DNA of 64,000 bases. It comes from Sinomicrobium sp. GTDB lineage: Bacteria; Bacteroidota; Bacteroidia; Flavobacteriales; Flavobacteriaceae. Positions within the stretch are counted from its first letter, which is position 1; each line of letters opens with the position of its first letter. Position numbers and translations under genes: made by a program. The notes beneath the pieces were generated by a model, which ran no database searches, was not told where the DNA came from, and worked only from the letters and a program-made list of their open reading frames with translations. This document shows, piece by piece, positions 17,599-26,007 of the stretch. Location of the stretch: assembly GCA_029266035.1 (NCBI GenBank), contig JAJUFH010000005.1:62001-126000 (forward strand), read 5' to 3'.

Positions 17599-19086
17599 CT
17601 ATAGCGGATTTTGGTCTATCTCTGGGTTGGCGTTAATTTCCTGTATTGGAATGGCCCATTGCCAACGACTATCATTAGCTTCTACTTCCCAAAGATTGTT
17701 GATTACACTTCCTACAGCATTGGTGCCGTTGCGATCAACTTTTCTTCCGAGGCGTTTTAAGTCAAAAAATCGGAAACCTTCTCCCCATAGCTCCATACGT
17801 CTTTGTATGAGAATTTCTTCGTAATAGGCCTCACCAGTAATAGAAAATCCGGAAAAATCTGGATCTCTGGCTTCTACGAGTTCTTCCAATATTGCTTTTG
17901 ATCCAGGTTCATCTCCGTTTTGGTATTTTGCTTCGGCCTCTATCAGATACATTTCTGCAACTCTCATGAAAGGAACATCACCCAAACTAGATGCCGTAGA
18001 TTCAGACAAAAACTTTTGGGAGGTATAGGGAAACTTGCTAAAGTTATCTGGTAGATTCAACTCTTCGTGCTCTCCGGTAGGATCTACCAGTTGTTTTCTG
18101 ACATCACTATCAGGAAAAGCATCATACAAGTTGACATTCATGACCTTTGGAGCTTGTCTAATTTGGGTAGAATTGTAGTTTCTAGACATATAGGCGTGAA
18201 AGTTTCCAAAATAATCAGTTTGATCTTCACGTATGTGTACACCCCACATCCACTCCGGATTGGTATAATCGTTAAAGCCCATTTTGTAATCTTCTACAGA
18301 CATCAAGCTATAGCCTTCTCTCGCCATCGCGGCATACTGTTCAGCTTTCAGGTAATCCTGCTGTACCAATGCCACACGAGCCATCAGTCCGCGAACGTTG
18401 CTTACTGAGAAGTGCGAATTATTGTCTTGGTCTGCATTTTCGAGACGCTTTTCAGCCTCCTCAAGATCGCTCCATATTTGTGCATAAACTTCTTCCACAG
18501 TAGCTCTTGGCTTAGGGTCTCTATCTTCGGGATCGGTCTGAATAAGCACTCCCTGATTGCTGTTATCGCCCCCCATCACATAGCGTTTACCGTAGGTTTG
18601 CACCAATTGAAAATGACCAAAAGCACGATAAGCATAAGCTTCTCCCATCACTTTTTCAAGCAATTCCTGATCACCTTCGGCGTCGCCTCCATTGACGATA
18701 ATCAGGTTGGCATTTTTTATCATAGAATACCAAAAATTCCATGGATAGGCAGTATAGGTAGACGATTCATTATCGGTGTGTAACCAGCGTAGAATATCTC
18801 TAAACCAGCCATTACCTGTAGTTGGAAAAATCAAATCTTCCCCCATAACATCTGCATTGATGATTTGGGCAGTATAACCGTTTTGTCCCTGACTGTCATT
18901 CTGCCTTACATACATATTTCTATGCATACCATTGATGGCGGCATAGAGATTCTCCACTGTAGAGTACACGTCCTCTTCTTTGACAGAATCGGTAGGGTTT
19001 ATATCCAGAAAGTCATCACTACACGAGCCGAGCATCAAACTGCTGAAAAATGCAATATATATAATTTGAAATTTATTTTTTTTCAT
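17599..19086 (-). CDS. RagB/SusD-family nutrient-uptake outer membrane lipoprotein
   Basis: SusD-type proteins form the surface lid of SusC transporters and bind the ligand. The ATG at 19086 gives MKKNKFQIIYIAFFSSLMLGSC with a lipobox (LMLGSC), then DDFLDINPTDSVKEEDVY, the classic SusD start; the 28 extra track residues overlap SusC. The TPR-like helices (AYAYRAFGHFQLVQTYG) and the C-terminal block (YLIEAEAKYQNGD ... RRMELWGEGFRFFDLKRLGR) are intact. It starts 16 bp downstream of the SusC stop, so the pair is one transcript. The gene order and a nearby S9 peptidase allow a peptide ligand, but no enzyme in the operon identifies it. Confidence 0.95.
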   Translation of the reverse strand: MKKNKFQIIYIAFFSSLMLGSCSDDFLDINPTDSVKEEDVYSTVENLYAAINGMHRNMYVRQNDSQGQNGYTAQIINADVMGEDLIFPTTGNGWFRDILRWLHTDNESSTYTAYPWNFWYSMIKNANLIIVNGGDAEGDQELLEKVMGEAYAYRAFGHFQLVQTYGKRYVMGGDNSNQGVLIQTDPEDRDPKPRATVEEVYAQIWSDLEEAEKRLENADQDNNSHFSVSNVRGLMARVALVQQDYLKAEQYAAMAREGYSLMSVEDYKMGFNDYTNPEWMWGVHIREDQTDYFGNFHAYMSRNYNSTQIRQAPKVMNVNLYDAFPDSDVRKQLVDPTGEHEELNLPDNFSKFPYTSQKFLSESTASSLGDVPFMRVAEMYLIEAEAKYQNGDEPGSKAILEELVEARDPDFSGFSITGEAYYEEILIQRRMELWGEGFRFFDLKRLGRKVDRNGTNAVGSVINNLWEVEANDSRWQWAIPIQEINANPEIDQNPL

Positions 19087-19102
19087 CTTTCTGATTTTTG
19101 AG

Positions 19103-22100
19103 TTAAAATGCAACATTAAGTCCAAGCGCAAATATTCTCGATGGAGTGTACCTATAGGTAGTTGTTCCATTAAAGGACTGCGCTGGTTCTAATCCCTTTC
19201 TATCCGTAATGGAGAACAAGTTTTCTGCACTGAGATAAACTTTCAGGTTAGAAAGTCCTAAACTCTCTGTAAGGGATTGATCAAAATTATATCCGAGGGT
19301 TGCAGTCTTAAAGGTCAGGTAACTGGCGTCAGAAAGCCATCGTGAAGATTGTGCAGCTGCATCGACGGCATTTTCAGTACTCATAATTGGTACATCGGTT
19401 ATATCACCTGGATTTTGCCAGGCTTTCAACATATCGGTATGCAGTGCATCACCTTCCGGATTAGAAAGCATCAGCATACTGTAATTGCTGTCGTATATCT
19501 TACCTCCGAGCTGATAGGTAAACAGGGCATTAAAATAGAACCTCTTATACGAGAGATCTGTGCTAAAATACCCTATAACATCTGGTATTGCAGATCCGGA
19601 ATAGTCGTATTTGGCATTAGATTGATTTGTCGTAACCTTATTGCCATTGTCCATAACGCGAGTATCGGAATCATCAGCAATATCTGGGTCCTGCAAAAAG
19701 AGTGGAGCTCCATCAGAAGGGTCTACTCCATACCATTGTCTGAGCCAAAAATCGTAGATAGAACGACCTACTTTTAGCTTTTTTGTACCGTTAATAATTT
19801 CGTCTTGAGGCAATTTCAACACCTCGTTATCGTACAGTGAGGCCGACAGTCCGAGATTCCAGTTTACTCTGTTTTCGTCGTTGTCATTTCGAAGAATCTC
19901 AAAATTGAGTAAGAACTCCCATCCGGTATTTTTCATCGTTCCTATATTGGTAAAAATTCCATTACCTGGGTCTCCAGCTGATCCTCTTACCGGAAGTTCA
20001 AAAATCATATCTTTAGTCTTGCGATTAAAATACTCTACAGAACCACTCACTCTATTGTCTAAAATGGCAAATTCTACCCCTACATCAAACTGGTTGTTAG
20101 ACTCCCAAGTAAGCATGGCATTTCCGGTTTGACTATAGTACACTCCCGGTTCGCCTACATTGAAATACGATCCGAGATTGTAGAGGTTAAGATCGGCTTG
20201 CCATCCAGGTTCGGTACCAATACCTCCATCGTTACCCACCTGTCCATAAGAAGTACGAAGTTTTAAGAAATCAAAGACATTGTTGTTGGCCATAAAATCC
20301 TCACGACTAACATTCCACCCCAATCCGGCAGACCAAAAAGTACCGTTATTACGACTATCAGAAAATCGAGAAGTTGCATCATTACGCACAGAAAGCGAGG
20401 CGATATACTTGCTGTCAAAATCGTAATTCAAACGAGAAAACCAAGATTCTTTAGTCAGCTTTCTATTGTAGCTATTATTGCTGGTAGTATTTAAAAAGTT
20501 AGCAAATTCGTATATGCCATCAACCACCTGATCTGTCTTTCTGGCGTATTCGTAATCATAACCGTATTCAAACGATTCGTGACCTACTAATATATCGAAG
20601 TGGTGTCTGTCAAAAGACTTGCTGTATTGTAACAATTGGTTAAAGGTTACACCTGTATACTTGTATTTAGTATGTGCCAAGGCTCCGGTACCGGCTGCAT
20701 CACCAATCACTTTATTTTGGTAATAGCTCCTTTTTTGATTGCGAATATCGTATGTCGCATTGGTGGTAAACACCAGATTTTCAGCCAAGGTAAACTCTGC
20801 AAAAGCTCGAGACATTATACTGTTTACCTCAAAGTATCTTCTGTTTAGCAGGGTTTCCTGTATCACATTCCTCCCTGAACTGGCTCCTGCTCCTCTACCT
20901 CTGGTATCTACACCGTCGTATGCCGGATTTCCGTACAAGTCCATTACCATGTTTCCGTTCTCATCGTAGAGATAGGGAGAGTAAATTGGTCCCATTCCAC
21001 GAGAAAAGTAAAAGGGGTTGATATAGGACGACGAACCTTCGTCTTCGGCCAGATTGCTATGCGAAGAGTTACCGTTGATAGACACTCCGAGTTTCAGCCA
21101 GTCTGTTACCTGTCGATCTGTCGAGACTCTTGCCGTATAACGTTCGAAGTCGGATTTGATGACATATCCCTCTTCGTTGTTGTAAGAGAAAGAGCTGAAG
21201 AAATTCCCTTTTTCGGTGGTATTTCCATAGCTGAGATCGTATTTTTGAACGATACCTGTACGGGTTAGCGGACCTTCCCAATCAAAGTTGTCGTACAGCA
21301 TGGATGCTTCGGGATTTAGTGCCCCATCAATAATTAGCTGATCGTCTGGAACATTGTAAATATTGTTTTGAAGATTTCCGGAGATCAGTTCTGAGGAAGC
21401 ATAAGCGTTTGCTTCTTCAAGTGTTGCATCATCTTCACTCTGAAGATAACCATTCCTCATAGAATTCCAGGTGAGCTTATAGTAATCTTCGGGTCCTACC
21501 CTGTCGTATTGTTTAATACCTCGGGTAACCACTCCCGTATAGGCGTTAAAATTAAAAGTCCCTTTTCCGCCTTTTCCGCCTTTTTTAGAGGTAATCATCA
21601 CTACCCCGTTTGCTGCAGCTGCACCGTATAGTGAGGTTGCAGAAGCGTCTTTCAGCACGTTGATAGAAGCGATATCATTGGGGTTAATATCAGCGAGACT
21701 ACCAGAAAAAATGGCTCCGTCAAGAATGTATAGCGGCTCGTTGGAAAGATTGTAAGAAGAGACTCCTCTCACCCTTACACTGAGACCTTCACCAGGTTGT
21801 CCGGTAGAGGTTGCTACCTGTACCCCAGGAACATTACCATCCAAAGATTTGGCCACGTTGGTAAGCGGTCTGTCTTCTATATGTTCTGTACTAACTACTG
21901 CAGAAGCACCTACCATGGTCTCTTTTTTCTGAGTACCATAAGCCACAACAACAACTTCTTCCAGCTGCTGAGCATCTTCTTTCATAGTTACATCTATTAC
22001 ATCCGAACTTCCTACGGTCATCTCTACCGTTTCCTGCCCGATATAGGTAAATACAAGTACCTGCCCTTCAGTGGCAGCAATGGTATAGTTTCCATCAAAG

Positions 22101-22708
22101 TCGGTTTGAGTCCCCACAGTGGTTCCCTTTACAACCACATTAACTCCAGGCAATGGCAGTCCGTCTTGATCGACCACCGTACCGGAAATTGAGGCTTGAA
22201 TTTCGGCTTGAAGGTCAGAACTTCTGACCGACAAAGAGGGTACAGGCTGAAACAACATCCCATTTCCAGATGTCTTTTCATTCCTTCGGATAAATTCCTC
22301 CATCATCTTAGCCATACTCTCATCCCCGCGAGGATAGAGTACAATTTGATCTTTTACCTTTTTGAAATCTATATCCGTATGTTCAAAAAGCTCTTTTAAA
22401 ACCTCGTCCAGATTTCTTTTTTCCGCAGCAATAGATACCAGTATAGTCTCATCCACCAACAAATTGTTGTAAAAGAAATGGTATTCTGTCTGTTCTTCTA
22501 TGCTGGCAAGTACATCAGAGAGTTTCTGATCTTCTAGTTCAAGTGAAACCACCTGTGCTTTGACATTGGTGGCAAGAAGTTCACCGAGTGTAAAAAACGC
22601 CAATAAGGCATAAATTTTCATGATCCTGACAATTTGGGTTGGAAAGATCTTTCCGGGATATGGGCATACTCCTCCCCCCAACAATTTTAGACAATTGTTT
22701 TTTTTCAT
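19103..22708 (-). CDS. SusC/RagA TonB-dependent transporter with STN signalling domain
   Basis: A 1201-residue TonB-linked outer membrane transporter. After a signal sequence (IYALLAFFTLGELLATNVKAQ) come an STN domain (LSDVLASIEEQTEYHFFYNN, about residues 60-125), a CarboxypepD_reg domain (ISGTVVDQDGLPLPGVNVVVKGT, about 175-250), the plug (LSVRVRGVSSYNLSNEPLYIL, NPNDIASINVLKDASATSLYG) and the 22-strand barrel ending in F. The STN domain is the contact point for FecR, so ligand binding should signal to the sigma factor encoded just upstream. The order sigma-FecR-SusC-SusD supports a self-induced uptake system. Confidence 0.96.
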   Translation of the reverse strand: MKKNNCLKLLGGGVCPYPGKIFPTQIVRIMKIYALLAFFTLGELLATNVKAQVVSLELEDQKLSDVLASIEEQTEYHFFYNNLLVDETILVSIAAEKRNLDEVLKELFEHTDIDFKKVKDQIVLYPRGDESMAKMMEEFIRRNEKTSGNGMLFQPVPSLSVRSSDLQAEIQASISGTVVDQDGLPLPGVNVVVKGTTVGTQTDFDGNYTIAATEGQVLVFTYIGQETVEMTVGSSDVIDVTMKEDAQQLEEVVVVAYGTQKKETMVGASAVVSTEHIEDRPLTNVAKSLDGNVPGVQVATSTGQPGEGLSVRVRGVSSYNLSNEPLYILDGAIFSGSLADINPNDIASINVLKDASATSLYGAAAANGVVMITSKKGGKGGKGTFNFNAYTGVVTRGIKQYDRVGPEDYYKLTWNSMRNGYLQSEDDATLEEANAYASSELISGNLQNNIYNVPDDQLIIDGALNPEASMLYDNFDWEGPLTRTGIVQKYDLSYGNTTEKGNFFSSFSYNNEEGYVIKSDFERYTARVSTDRQVTDWLKLGVSINGNSSHSNLAEDEGSSSYINPFYFSRGMGPIYSPYLYDENGNMVMDLYGNPAYDGVDTRGRGAGASSGRNVIQETLLNRRYFEVNSIMSRAFAEFTLAENLVFTTNATYDIRNQKRSYYQNKVIGDAAGTGALAHTKYKYTGVTFNQLLQYSKSFDRHHFDILVGHESFEYGYDYEYARKTDQVVDGIYEFANFLNTTSNNSYNRKLTKESWFSRLNYDFDSKYIASLSVRNDATSRFSDSRNNGTFWSAGLGWNVSREDFMANNNVFDFLKLRTSYGQVGNDGGIGTEPGWQADLNLYNLGSYFNVGEPGVYYSQTGNAMLTWESNNQFDVGVEFAILDNRVSGSVEYFNRKTKDMIFELPVRGSAGDPGNGIFTNIGTMKNTGWEFLLNFEILRNDNDENRVNWNLGLSASLYDNEVLKLPQDEIINGTKKLKVGRSIYDFWLRQWYGVDPSDGAPLFLQDPDIADDSDTRVMDNGNKVTTNQSNAKYDYSGSAIPDVIGYFSTDLSYKRFYFNALFTYQLGGKIYDSNYSMLMLSNPEGDALHTDMLKAWQNPGDITDVPIMSTENAVDAAAQSSRWLSDASYLTFKTATLGYNFDQSLTESLGLSNLKVYLSAENLFSITDRKGLEPAQSFNGTTTYRYTPSRIFALGLNVAF

Positions 22709-22766
22709 ACTTTTACGTGATTTTGGCGTCAGACAACGCTGATTTCTACTAATTTACTACCTATGG

Positions 22767-22788
22767 AGAAGGTGTTGCAGCACCTTCT
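22767..22788. other. Hairpin between fecR-like and susC-like genes
   Basis: AGAAGGTG and CACCTTCT form a perfect 8-bp stem with a 6-nt loop in the 102-bp gap after the FecR gene. On the minus strand it has no T-run after it, so it could be a processing or stability element between the regulator and transporter genes. On the plus strand a T-run does follow. Confidence 0.4.
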
Positions 22789-22810
22789 TCATTTTTTTAA
22801 AAAAATGTTC

Positions 22811-23779
22811 TTATCGTCTGTTTTTGTATAAAATTATTTCACCTCCTTTCTTATCAAAACTTATAGACGACGATATCCGAAACACCCGAAGCACCTCCTC
22901 AACACTGAGGTTGTCAAAGGTTCCGGTAAACAGATTATCGTACAAACTGCTATCGTCAACTCTAAAATGGACATCGTATTTGCGTTCTAAATCTTCAAGT
23001 ACATCTTTAAGCGGAGTTCCCTTAAACACCAGTTTTCCCGATTTCCACGACACTGCCTCTTCTACAGATATATCCCGTATGTCGAGCTGTTTTTCGCTGC
23101 GGTCAAATAATGCCGTTTGCATGGGTTCTAGTATTATCGGCTTCATATTGTTGTTTTCCAGCTTAACACTCCCCTCTACCAAGGTGGTCTTAATCTCGCT
23201 GTCATTGCGATACGAACGCACGTTAAACGAAGTTCCCAACACCCGTACATTCATCTCTCCGGCATATACTACAAAAGGTCTTTGTTCGTCTCGTTTCACT
23301 TCAAAATAAGCCTCTCCTATAAGATGTACTTCTCTAATACTGTCTTGAAATTCTTTGGGGTAGCTCAACTCACTGTCTACATTGAGCTGAACTACGGTGC
23401 CGTCGGGCAAGGTTACCGTCCTACTCACTCCCCTTGGAGTTACAGCTCTTACCAACTGTCCATCACCCCCATCAAAAACATCGAGAGTGTCGGGTTTCAA
23501 CACTCCAAACAATAAAACACCAATCAGTAATACCGCCGCTGCACCAAGAGTTTTCTGTATGTCGGTAGGTTTAAAACGTCTTGTGGCTCGGTTTACCTTT
23601 TGATACGACTTGATAGTATCCAGACTTTTGGAGTTAAATTGTGAAGCACTGTATCGCGCTACAAGCATATTGTAGTGCTCTTGGTTTGCTTCCGATCTCC
23701 GAATCCAGTTTATAACCTCAGACTTTTCTTTACCAAAAAGCTGACCTTTGACAAATCGGATCAGTATCTCGTCATCCAT
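22811..23779 (-). CDS. FecR-family anti-sigma factor
   Basis: A 322-residue single-pass inner membrane protein. The N-terminal cytoplasmic part (IRFVKGQLFGKEKSEVINWIRRSEANQEHY) would bind the sigma factor. One transmembrane helix lies at about residues 98-114 (AAAVLLIGVLLFGVL). The periplasmic FecR domain has the motifs TVTLPDGTVVQLNVDSELSYP and GEAYFEVKRDEQRPFVV, and the C-terminal part is the STN-like DUF4974 region (GTFDNLSVEEVLRVF). It passes the signal from the SusC STN domain to the sigma factor encoded 147 bp upstream. Confidence 0.95.
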   Translation of the reverse strand: MDDEILIRFVKGQLFGKEKSEVINWIRRSEANQEHYNMLVARYSASQFNSKSLDTIKSYQKVNRATRRFKPTDIQKTLGAAAVLLIGVLLFGVLKPDTLDVFDGGDGQLVRAVTPRGVSRTVTLPDGTVVQLNVDSELSYPKEFQDSIREVHLIGEAYFEVKRDEQRPFVVYAGEMNVRVLGTSFNVRSYRNDSEIKTTLVEGSVKLENNNMKPIILEPMQTALFDRSEKQLDIRDISVEEAVSWKSGKLVFKGTPLKDVLEDLERKYDVHFRVDDSSLYDNLFTGTFDNLSVEEVLRVFRISSSISFDKKGGEIILYKNRR

Positions 23780-23926
23780 TTTTATTGTTTATTTAAACAA
23801 CTGTTAAACCTGTATTAATAAGACGTTAAGAAAAGGGTGTACCCTGAGTTTTTTTTTGATTTTTTTAACTCAAAACACACAACACACTGAATACTAGGTC
23901 TTTTTACAGTAAAATATTTAGTGCAG

Positions 23927-24499
23927 TTATAACAGGCATGAAAGAAATTCACGTAGATGGAGCCTCATATGCTTGAGAGCTTTGGTCATATGGCTCTCCA
24001 CAGTTTTTACGGAAATATTGAGTTCTTCGGCCGTTTGTTTGTAGTTTCGTCCTTCCAGTTTTGTCTTTACGAATACTTTTTTACAGGTTTTGGGAAGTAG
24101 TGCTACGGCATCAGATATTCTTTTTTTCAGCTCTTCTTCCAAAAGTTCAGAAGCTCTTTCGTCTTGAAGGGCTTTGATGCTTATGTATTGTTCTTTCAGT
24201 TTATCTTCATCCTCGATAGAAATCACTTTCAGTGGTTTTCTCAAAACATCCATACATCGATTTTTAACCATCTGATAGAGATATCCTCCTACGTTTCTTT
24301 CTATATTGAGCTTTTTTCTTTTATCCCATAAATTCACAAAAACTCCTTGTACAATTTCTTCCGCTACATAATTGTCCTTGCAATAAGACTTCGCAATGAC
24401 GTAGAGATTGTTGGCATACAAATGATACAAAGTCTCAAAAGCCTTCCTATCGCCTTTACTCACTTTGTATAATAAGTCATTTGTCTCGCTAATGTTCAA
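23927..24499 (-). CDS. ECF-type RNA polymerase sigma-70 factor (Bacteroidota SusCD-linked family)
   Basis: A 190-residue sigma factor with region 2 (AFETLYHLYANNLYVIAKSYCKDNYVAEEIVQGVFVNLWDKR) and region 4 (LPKTCKKVFVKTKLEGRNYKQTAEELNISVKTVESHMTKALKHMR). This is the Bacteroidota ECF group that pairs with FecR. The track start is a TTG codon (MNISETNDL); it gives the right family N-terminus and no upstream ATG competes. It is expected to activate its own operon when the SusC transporter is loaded. It is transcribed divergently from rplS, with a 334-bp gap between them. Confidence 0.94.
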   Translation of the reverse strand: MNISETNDLLYKVSKGDRKAFETLYHLYANNLYVIAKSYCKDNYVAEEIVQGVFVNLWDKRKKLNIERNVGGYLYQMVKNRCMDVLRKPLKVISIEDEDKLKEQYISIKALQDERASELLEEELKKRISDAVALLPKTCKKVFVKTKLEGRNYKQTAEELNISVKTVESHMTKALKHMRLHLREFLSCLL

Positions 24500-24726
24500 T
24501 GTACAATAGTTTTTTATTAATCATAAAATTACAAAAAACTCTGTTTGGCTGGTGTTGTGGAGAAAGCAAAGTTATGAAACTGAATACTTCTTTGAAAACA
24601 CTGCAATAAAACACCTACTGATAAAAGTGTAAAACATTTATCGCTCACCCGCAAAGTAAATTTTGCCTTACAAGATGGCGCTTGCAAACACAAAAGGTTT
24701 TAGATGCAATCATACTTCAAAAACGA

Positions 24727-24758
24727 TTTTGTAAAAATAAAAGAAATATTTAAATTTG
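24727..24758 (+). promoter_or_regulatory. Complete Bacteroidota promoter for rplS, with leader
   Basis: TTTTG (24727-24731), then exactly 19 bp, then TAAATTTG (24751-24758) match the Bacteroidota -33/-7 consensus. The roughly 70-nt leader before the rplS ATG can form a small hairpin (AATCAAC at 24771 with GTTGGTT at 24798, one G-U pair). The rest of the 24500-24833 gap shows nothing recognisable. Confidence 0.7.
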
Positions 24759-24833
24759 CAGCCAATTTCAAATCAACCTCTGGCGAGGGACGTGAATGTT
24801 GGTTCGAATTAATTGTTTATAAACACTTTAAAC

Positions 24834-25184
24834 ATGGAAGATCTTGTAAAGTTTGTACAGGACGAATTTGTAACCCGAAAAGATTTCCCTGAGTTTGCTG
24901 CAGGAGATACTATTACAGTGTACTACGAAATCAAGGAAGGTGAAAAAACACGTACTCAGTTTTTTAGAGGAGTGGTAATTCAGCGAAGAGGGAGCGGAGC
25001 TTCTGAAACCTTTACCATCCGAAAAATGTCTGGTACTATAGGCGTGGAACGTATATTCCCTGTGAATATGCCTGCCTTACAGAAAATTGAGGTAAACAAA
25101 AAAGGTAAAGTACGAAGAGCTCGTATATTCTACTTTAGAAATCTCAGAGGTAAAAAAGCGAGAATCAAGGAAATCAGAAAATAA
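24834..25184 (+). CDS. rplS: 50S ribosomal protein L19
   Basis: L19 sits at the 30S-50S interface of the ribosome. The 116-residue product from the ATG at 24834 (MEDLVKFVQDEFV) has the family features: FAAGDTITVYYEIKEGEKTRTQFFRGVVIQRRG, the SETFTIRKMSGTIGVERIFPVNMP block and the basic end RRARIFYFRNLRGKKARIKE. The track adds seven residues upstream that are not part of L19. It is a single-gene unit with its own promoter and terminator, not joined to rpsP/trmD as in many other phyla. Confidence 0.97.
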   Translation: MEDLVKFVQDEFVTRKDFPEFAAGDTITVYYEIKEGEKTRTQFFRGVVIQRRGSGASETFTIRKMSGTIGVERIFPVNMPALQKIEVNKKGKVRRARIFYFRNLRGKKARIKEIRK

Positions 25185-25212
25185 TTTCCTTTTTAGCTCA
25201 AAAAGACAAAAG

Positions 25213-25248
25213 AGACCGTCTAATTTTTTTTTAAGGCGGTCTTTTTTT
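25213..25248 (+). terminator. Intrinsic terminator of rplS
   Basis: AGACCG (25213-25218) pairs with CGGTCT (25237-25242), and a run of seven T follows directly. It lies about 30 bp after the rplS stop. Confidence 0.8.
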
Positions 25249-25353
25249 GTTGGGTTATTGTGAGAGAGCTCAATGTCATTCAGATCGGAGCCATAGCGGA
25301 GTGATGAATCTCCAACCAAGATCAATGAATCTTTAGAAGAACAAGAATTCTAC

Positions 25354-25741
25354 ATCTCCAAGTCTCCGCGTCAACAAAACCCTTCCTTCATTTTGTCTTG
25401 ATACAAAACGAAGCAAAAAATCAAGAAGCCTTTAAGGAAATTTCCCCAGCTATCGCGGGGAACCAGCTGAATTCTCGCTCCACGCTACTTTTGCTATCGC
25501 AAACGCGATTCCGCGGGAATTCAGCTTATTTCTGAAAAGGCTTCGAACTTGGGAATAATCGGAATGTCAGCACTTCAAAACGAAAAACAAAAGCACAGAA
25601 AAACGATAAAAACACTACGAACCACCAACTAATCGACTACCTCATGTCTCCTAATCTCCTCACCTCCGCGCCTCTCCATCTCCAAGTCTCCGTGCCAACA
25701 CATTCCCTTCCTTCATTTTGTCTTGACACAAAACGAAGCAA
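25354..25741. repeat. Two diverged copies of a ~63-bp interspersed repeat
   Basis: Copies at 25354-25416 and 25678-25741 share ATCTCCAAGTCTCCG, then CTTCCTTCATTTTGTCTTGA and ACAAAACGAAGCAA, with a few differences and a 1-bp length change. The CTTGATACAAAACG/CAAAAAATCAAG wording is one I remember as frequent in intergenic DNA of Bacteroidota. The 25185-26007 gap (over 800 bp) otherwise holds no credible gene; the 76-residue ORF at 25644 runs through the second copy. Confidence 0.75.
25465..25526. repeat. Inverted repeat AGCTGAATTC/GAATTCAGCT
   Basis: Perfect 10-bp arms at 25465-25474 and 25517-25526 enclose a GC-richer segment with CTATCGCRRRCGCGATTCCGC-like words. It lies between the two 63-bp repeat copies. 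It may be the body of a small non-autonomous element, but no target-site duplication is evident. Confidence 0.55.
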
Positions 25742-25977
25742 CACACTTAAAAACAATAGTCTACAAGAAAACAATGGAAAAGGATTTGACGGAAAAACTT
25801 CGTTTGAAATAACAAAAAGTTTGATTAATAACTATCTGACTGCAGACTACAGAAACAATTTCAAAAGGCTATGAATGCTTATTAAGCCAAACAATTCTAG
25901 TATTTAATATTGAATAATTTTCCGAAATAAAACTTAAAACACAAAGTTTTCTTATTATTATAACAGGGCCTTTTCGT

Positions 25978-25985
25978 TATATTTG
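25978..25985 (+). promoter_or_regulatory. -7 element before the orphan nuclease gene
   Basis: TATATTTG matches TAnnTTTG and lies 22 bp before the GTG start. No good -33 TTG is seen at 19 bp. Confidence 0.5.
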
Positions 25986-26007
25986 TGAAATCAGATTTCC
26001 AGAAAAA

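Noticed and set aside
24781-24815. GGTTCGAATTAATT resembling a tRNA T-arm
   Set aside because: No acceptor stem, anticodon arm or CCA-compatible end surrounds it; it lies in the rplS leader.
24704-24892. 62-residue ORF overlapping the start of rplS
   Set aside because: It overlaps the clear rplS frame, promoter and leader and has no protein-like features.
25644-25874. 76-residue ORF
   Set aside because: Its first half is the second copy of the 63-bp intergenic repeat and simple-sequence words; there is no motif or signal peptide.
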